Below, in pieces: positions 15,273-18,231 of a DNA stretch of 18,231 nucleotides. Each line of letters opens with the position of its first letter. Position 1 is the first letter of the stretch. A program made the position numbers and the translations under genes. The notes below the pieces were generated by a model. That model saw nothing but the letters and a program-made list of their open reading frames with translations, made no database searches and had not been told where the DNA came from. This DNA is from UBA493 sp035655435 (GTDB taxonomy: Archaea; Iainarchaeota; Iainarchaeia; Iainarchaeales; Iainarchaeaceae): assembly GCA_035655435.1 (NCBI GenBank), contig DASRUN010000005.1, forward strand, positions 1-18,231, in the 5' to 3' direction.

Positions 15273-15321
15273 CTACTTTTTCGCATCACGTTCTGTATTT
15301 TGGTTAATCCAAGTTTATGCA

Positions 15322-15699
15322 TCATACTTGTTTTTTCTTTTTCCTGTTTTGCCACGCATTGATTATTTTCCCGTGCAATGGGTTTGTTTGATTTACAAGT
15401 CTGTATTTGAATTGGCCTTTTATTTCCCAGATTTTGAATTCTTTTCCAGCTTTTTGGATCAAATATTTTTGTTTGCCGAAAGCGAATTGTTTTCCGCCGG
15501 CGCGGTGTTTTCTGTACACAATTCCAAGATTTATTCCTTTTCTCCGATCTCTGATTCTATAAGTGTCAAGCCCAACATCATACCATTTTTCAGGGGGTTT
15601 CGGTTTTCTCATTCTTCGGATCCGATTTTCACTCAGTCCCGCAATAAAACCATGTTCGGATTTTCCGATATGTCTCCTTCTTTCCCTGATATGCGGCAT
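15322..15699 (-). CDS. Unknown small basic protein
   Basis: 125 residues from the ATG at 15699. I do not recognise it. It is strikingly basic (runs RERRRH near the start and RKKKK near the end) with many aromatic residues in the middle and no membrane segment, signal peptide or cysteine. Segments around 60-105 (GIVYRKH, QFAFGKQKYLIQK, FKIWEIKGQFKYRLV) look like consecutive beta strands, compatible with a small nucleic-acid-binding barrel, which is inference only. A TATA-like box centred about 27 nt before the ATG suggests its own leaderless promoter. It begins MPH like the upstream protein, but I see no further clear similarity. Confidence 0.6.
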   Translation of the reverse strand: MPHIRERRRHIGKSEHGFIAGLSENRIRRMRKPKPPEKWYDVGLDTYRIRDRRKGINLGIVYRKHRAGGKQFAFGKQKYLIQKAGKEFKIWEIKGQFKYRLVNQTNPLHGKIINAWQNRKKKKQV

Positions 15700-15720
15700 T
15701 CAAGTATATTGGATTTCAGG

Positions 15721-15731
15721 ATTTTATAATG
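15721..15731 (-). promoter_or_regulatory. TATA-like box for the small basic gene
   Basis: The minus strand reads CATTATAAAAT, centred about 27 nt upstream of the ATG at 15699, in the 38-nt gap after the upstream gene. Confidence 0.55.
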
Positions 15732-15737
15732 TATCTT

Positions 15738-16445
15738 TTATTTTTTTCTTAACTCAGAAACATCAAATCGTTGCTCTGCCAAATGTTCAATTACTGCATT
15801 TTTTGTTTCAGGCGCCAGGTTTCCAAAGTTCTCCCACGAAACTTGAATTCCAATTACTTTGATTATTGCGTTTTCTACGTCTTCTCTGCTCAGTTTTCGT
15901 TTATTCGGTTTTTTCTTCCGTTCTTTTTCAAATTTCCTCACGTCATATCCTTCTTTTTTCAAAAAATCAAGAACTTGTTTTTGTTGTTTCCAATCCAGTT
16001 TTTCCCAAAGCGTAGTTCTTCCGGTTATTTTATGTATAGCTTCCGTAAACGCGTGCGGATCAAGTTCTTTTGGATGGGGGTCTCTTCTCGCTGTTCTCCC
16101 CCTATTTGCTTCGCGTCTTTCCTGGAATGTTTCCGCAACTCTTGCCATTGTTGTTTGTGCAAATCCGGGTTTTGGTTCTTTCAAACCGGCTGCTTGATCG
16201 AAACTCATTGTAATTGTTTTATCGGTAACCAATCCAATTTGTCTTTGTCTTTCATTGACGGCTTTCACTCCTTTTCTTCTAAGCGCTGCATAGTGCGGGT
16301 GTTGCTTTGAAACATATCTCCAAGTTCCGGGAGATACATATTGCCGTATTTCAATATCACCAGGTTTTGTAATAATCGAAAATTTGTTGCCTTGATGTGT
16401 AATTGTTTTTCCGTTTGAAATTGTTTTGTGATTTGGGTGAGGCAT
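15738..16445 (-). CDS. Unknown basic protein with two copies of a ~45-residue module
   Basis: 235 residues; no family recognised. The N-terminal part (1-60) is beta-like with an aromatic stretch (TWRYVSKQHPHY); the middle is basic and Arg/Glu-rich. The C-terminal half holds two similar helical modules: about 127-173, with TEAIHKITG, LWEKLD, FLKKEGYDV; and about 184-234, with ENAIIKVIG, SWENFG, HLAEQRFDVSEL. Both follow the pattern A-I-x-K, a Trp, then a helix ending in [YF]-D-V. The same module makes up most of the protein encoded directly upstream, whose TAA abuts this ATG. The two are certainly co-transcribed and perhaps act together, for example in DNA or RNA binding, which is inference from charge only. 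Confidence 0.7.
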   Translation of the reverse strand: MPHPNHKTISNGKTITHQGNKFSIITKPGDIEIRQYVSPGTWRYVSKQHPHYAALRRKGVKAVNERQRQIGLVTDKTITMSFDQAAGLKEPKPGFAQTTMARVAETFQERREANRGRTARRDPHPKELDPHAFTEAIHKITGRTTLWEKLDWKQQKQVLDFLKKEGYDVRKFEKERKKKPNKRKLSREDVENAIIKVIGIQVSWENFGNLAPETKNAVIEHLAEQRFDVSELRKK

Positions 16446-16658
16446 TTAATCATCTTTTAATTCTGAAACATCAAAGCCGGCTTCTTCAAGCATTTTTATT
16501 CCTTGTAATCTTCCTCGATATGCAAGCTGGCTCCAACGCGAATCTGGTTTTTTTATGATTGCTTGTGCTATTTTGTCGCGATCCACTTGAGTTGGCTGTC
16601 GTCCACGCGGTTTTGGCTCTGGTCGAACGTCTCTGCGTATGTCAGTTCTTTTAAGCAT
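16446..16658 (-). CDS. Unknown small protein with one copy of the G-[FY]-D-V module
   Basis: 70 residues from the ATG at 16658; a TTG at 16667 would add three. The first 24 residues are basic and Pro-rich (RPEPKPRGRQPTQ). Residues 25-68 are one module: DKIAQAIIKK, RWSQL, then a helix and EEAGFDVSELKDD. The closing DVSEL is shared exactly with the second module of the 235-residue protein encoded directly downstream with zero spacing. A TATA-like box about 28 nt upstream supports a leaderless start at 16658. No known function; it may be a single-domain binding partner or competitor of the two-module protein. Confidence 0.7.
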   Translation of the reverse strand: MLKRTDIRRDVRPEPKPRGRQPTQVDRDKIAQAIIKKPDSRWSQLAYRGRLQGIKMLEEAGFDVSELKDD

Positions 16659-16667
16659 AAATATCAA
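16656..16667 (+). promoter_or_regulatory. Possible TATA-like box for nreA
   Basis: CATAAATATCAA, centred about 31 nt before the nreA ATG at 16693. It overlaps the start codon of the divergent gene, so the two promoters would be interleaved in a 34-nt gap. The match is weaker than for the opposite strand. Confidence 0.4.
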
Positions 16668-16679
16668 AAACTCATTCTA

Positions 16680-16691
16680 GAATATATATTA
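16680..16691 (-). promoter_or_regulatory. TATA-like box for the minus-strand module genes
   Basis: A symmetrical AATATATATT lies about 28 nt before the ATG at 16658. It ends 2 nt from the plus-strand nreA start, too close to serve nreA itself as a TATA box. Confidence 0.55.
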
Positions 16692-16692
16692 C

Positions 16693-17961
16693 ATGGTCAT
16701 TCCGCTAAATGCAGTTACCCCTTCTCCAGAGGTTTGCGTTAAATGCAAAGGCAGGTTGTGGTGCGGGCCGAAGTGTTTCATTTTGGAGCGCCAGGAGAAG
16801 AAGACCAAAACCCTTCAAAATTTGATGAAAAAAGAGATCCAGAGCGCGTCTCCTCCAGGGGTTTTTGTTTCATGGCATGGTTATCCAAAAGTGAACCTTT
16901 CTCCAATGGCTCCGGCAATTCAAACAACTGATGATTCATGGCTCTTGGATGATACCGACAAATGGTTTGGTCTTGCTTCTGATAAAATAATTAATTTCCG
17001 AGAATCGCTTGTTAGAGGAAACATGAGTGTTGAAATAAAGCAGGCTTCAGATCCTTCGTACAAATTATTGGAAATTCAGGAAACTCTCATGGCGAAAAAG
17101 CCTGTTGATATTGAAATGAAGTTTTCCAATGCGCCCCACGCTCGCAATCTTTCGTTTTCGGATTTTCATGCACCAATGGGTCCGCAGGCAGATCTAAAAG
17201 ATTTTTCAATGACCGAAAATCCAAGTGTGAATCCAAAAATTGAAAAGTTTGTTTCTGACACCGATGCAAAATCCTTGGATGCAATGGTTGAATTGTACAA
17301 AAACAGTGTTGGAGTGAATCAATTGCACAAAATTTTGAGTGCAGGAATGTTAGGGATAGGAAAAAACAGAAAATTTGTTCCCACAAGATGGTCGATAACA
17401 GCAATCGACAGCAATTTGTCCGAACACTTTGTTGATGAAAAAATAAAATATTTTCCACAAATAGGTTCGTACAAATTATTCCATTCAAATTATTTGGAGA
17501 ATTATTTTTACATTCTCTTGGTTCCACGTTTTTGGAGTTTCGAGTTAATGGAAGCCTGGAAGCCGGGTGCCTCCTGGAATTTGATGGGAAACGAACCGAC
17601 TTTTATGACTGATTATGAATTTTTTGAAGGAAGAAAAGGTTATGCAGAAAATACTGCAGGCGGTTATTATGCCACGCGAATTGCAATCGCAGAATATTTG
17701 CTGAAAACAAAAAAACAAGCAACTGCTTTGGTGTTCCGAGAAATCGGCGACGCAGGCATACCATCACTTGGGGTCTGGAAATGTCGTGAGATTGTAAGAG
17801 ATGCTCTAAAGCAGCGCCCCATAGAATTTTCCGGTTTGGATTTGGCCTTGCAATATGTGAATGAGAAACTCGTTATTCCGATTGATTATTGGTACAAAAA
17901 CTCCGTGCTTTTGAAGGATATTAAGCATCAAAAAAGAATTACGGATTATTTTGTGAAATGA
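16693..17961 (+). CDS. nreA: Archaeal DNA repair protein NreA
   Basis: 422 residues. The N-terminus has a four-cysteine zinc-binding motif, C15-x2-C18-x5-C24-x3-C28 (KCKGRLWCGPKC), typical of archaeal Nre proteins. The C-terminus ends QKRITDYFVK, a clean PCNA-interacting (PIP) box: Gln413, Ile416, Tyr419, Phe420. Nre proteins are conserved across archaea and have been linked to repair of DNA damage through PCNA. The central part (ARNLSFSDFHAPMGP, WSITAIDSNLSEH, YYATRIAIAEYLL) also fits the family. It is the first plus-strand gene, divergent from the module genes with 34 nt between start codons. The ATG at 16693 is the only plausible start ahead of the cysteine motif. Confidence 0.92.
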   Translation: MVIPLNAVTPSPEVCVKCKGRLWCGPKCFILERQEKKTKTLQNLMKKEIQSASPPGVFVSWHGYPKVNLSPMAPAIQTTDDSWLLDDTDKWFGLASDKIINFRESLVRGNMSVEIKQASDPSYKLLEIQETLMAKKPVDIEMKFSNAPHARNLSFSDFHAPMGPQADLKDFSMTENPSVNPKIEKFVSDTDAKSLDAMVELYKNSVGVNQLHKILSAGMLGIGKNRKFVPTRWSITAIDSNLSEHFVDEKIKYFPQIGSYKLFHSNYLENYFYILLVPRFWSFELMEAWKPGASWNLMGNEPTFMTDYEFFEGRKGYAENTAGGYYATRIAIAEYLLKTKKQATALVFREIGDAGIPSLGVWKCREIVRDALKQRPIEFSGLDLALQYVNEKLVIPIDYWYKNSVLLKDIKHQKRITDYFVK

Positions 17962-17969
17962 TTATATAC
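17961..17969 (+). promoter_or_regulatory. TATA-like box at the nreA stop codon
   Basis: ATTATATAC starts at the last base of the nreA stop codon and is centred about 26 nt before an in-frame ATG at 17991. That spacing fits a leaderless transcript for the following small gene. Confidence 0.5.
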
Positions 17970-17990
17970 TCCTATGGAATTCATTCTTTT

Positions 17991-18212
17991 ATGCCGGGTA
18001 GAATCAGGAAATTTTTTAGAAATATGATTTCAGAACTTGGTTTGAAAAGGGGTTATATGTCGCCTAAGCAGGCTGAGAGTATTGCAACGCATTCGCTTAA
18101 AACCGCACCGCCCGGGAGAGAAATAACCCGCAAAGCCCGTGACGCTTCCGGAAATGTTATTGAAATGACTTTCAGGAAAATGGAAGATACTACAGTGCGA
18201 CGAATTAACTAG
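17991..18212 (+). CDS. Unknown small basic protein after nreA
   Basis: 73 residues from the ATG at 17991 (MPGRIRKFFRNMISELG). The same frame is open back to an ATG at 17958 that overlaps the nreA stop as ATGA and would add 11 residues. I prefer 17991 because a TATA-like box is 26 nt upstream and the protein then starts with a charged amphipathic helix; the longer form would imply coupling to nreA. The rest is basic and hydrophilic with no motif I recognise (segments SPKQAESIATHS and GNVIEMTFRKM). No cysteine or membrane helix. Only 19 nt remain to the window end. Confidence 0.55.
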   Translation: MPGRIRKFFRNMISELGLKRGYMSPKQAESIATHSLKTAPPGREITRKARDASGNVIEMTFRKMEDTTVRRIN

Positions 18213-18231
18213 CTGTTTCCTGTCATTTTGA

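Noticed and set aside
15241..15321. Possible tRNA near thrS
   Set aside because: No cloverleaf, TTCGA-type T-loop or CCA-proximal pairing could be found; the gap only holds the thrS promoter and the end of the previous transcript.

Overview
The window looks like a piece of an AT-rich archaeal chromosome, plausibly from a small-genome (DPANN-type) lineage. The evidence is archaeal TATA-like boxes about 26 nt upstream of start codons, archaeal class III (KGQ-type) prepilin leaders, an archaeal EppA-like prepilin peptidase, and the archaeal DNA-repair gene nreA with a PCNA-binding tail. A bacterial-type threonyl-tRNA synthetase and a cofactor-dependent phosphoglycerate mutase fit such a lineage, but the phylum cannot be fixed from this sequence. 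All genes from position 1 to 16658 are on the minus strand; nreA and a small gene after it are on the plus strand.

Region by region, in minus-strand transcription order. (a) 16658-15322: three small, mostly basic proteins of unknown function, two of which share a repeated module of about 45 residues ending in G-[FY]-D-V. (b) 15240-13333: thrS. (c) 13272-4997: an Epd/Tad-like type IV pilus operon. It holds a KlbA/TadA-type assembly ATPase interrupted by a 459-residue intein, two tandem TadC/FlaJ-like membrane platform proteins, four short prepilins (one only 56 residues), an EppA-like prepilin peptidase and two larger prepilins. The genes are packed with gaps of a few to about 20 nt, and several pilin genes have clear Shine-Dalgarno sequences. 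(d) 4909-2310: a membrane-anchored OB-fold protein, a TctA-like transporter, a JAMM metalloprotease and gpmA, closely spaced or overlapping. (e) 2246-1: a second pilin-type unit with its own TATA box, containing a 134-residue prepilin-like protein coupled by an ATGA overlap to a large protein that runs off the window.

The most striking item is that large protein. It has a prepilin leader and a von Willebrand A domain whose MIDAS motif is split by about 320 residues of LVIVP-like beta-propeller repeats. A VWA domain plus a propeller on a pilus stem resembles the layout of the bacterial pilus-tip protein PilY1, but here the domains are nested and carried on a pilin-type stem. I infer a tip adhesin or sensor of the pilus encoded at 4997-13272.

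Working model: the ATPase (after intein splicing) and the two platform proteins drive assembly, the EppA-like peptidase trims the KGQ leaders, the two four-cysteine pilins at 7142-7661 form the fibre, and the larger prepilins plus the VWA/propeller protein are minor or tip components. There is no gene-free stretch longer than 300 bases, and I saw no tRNA, rRNA, CRISPR array or insertion sequence.
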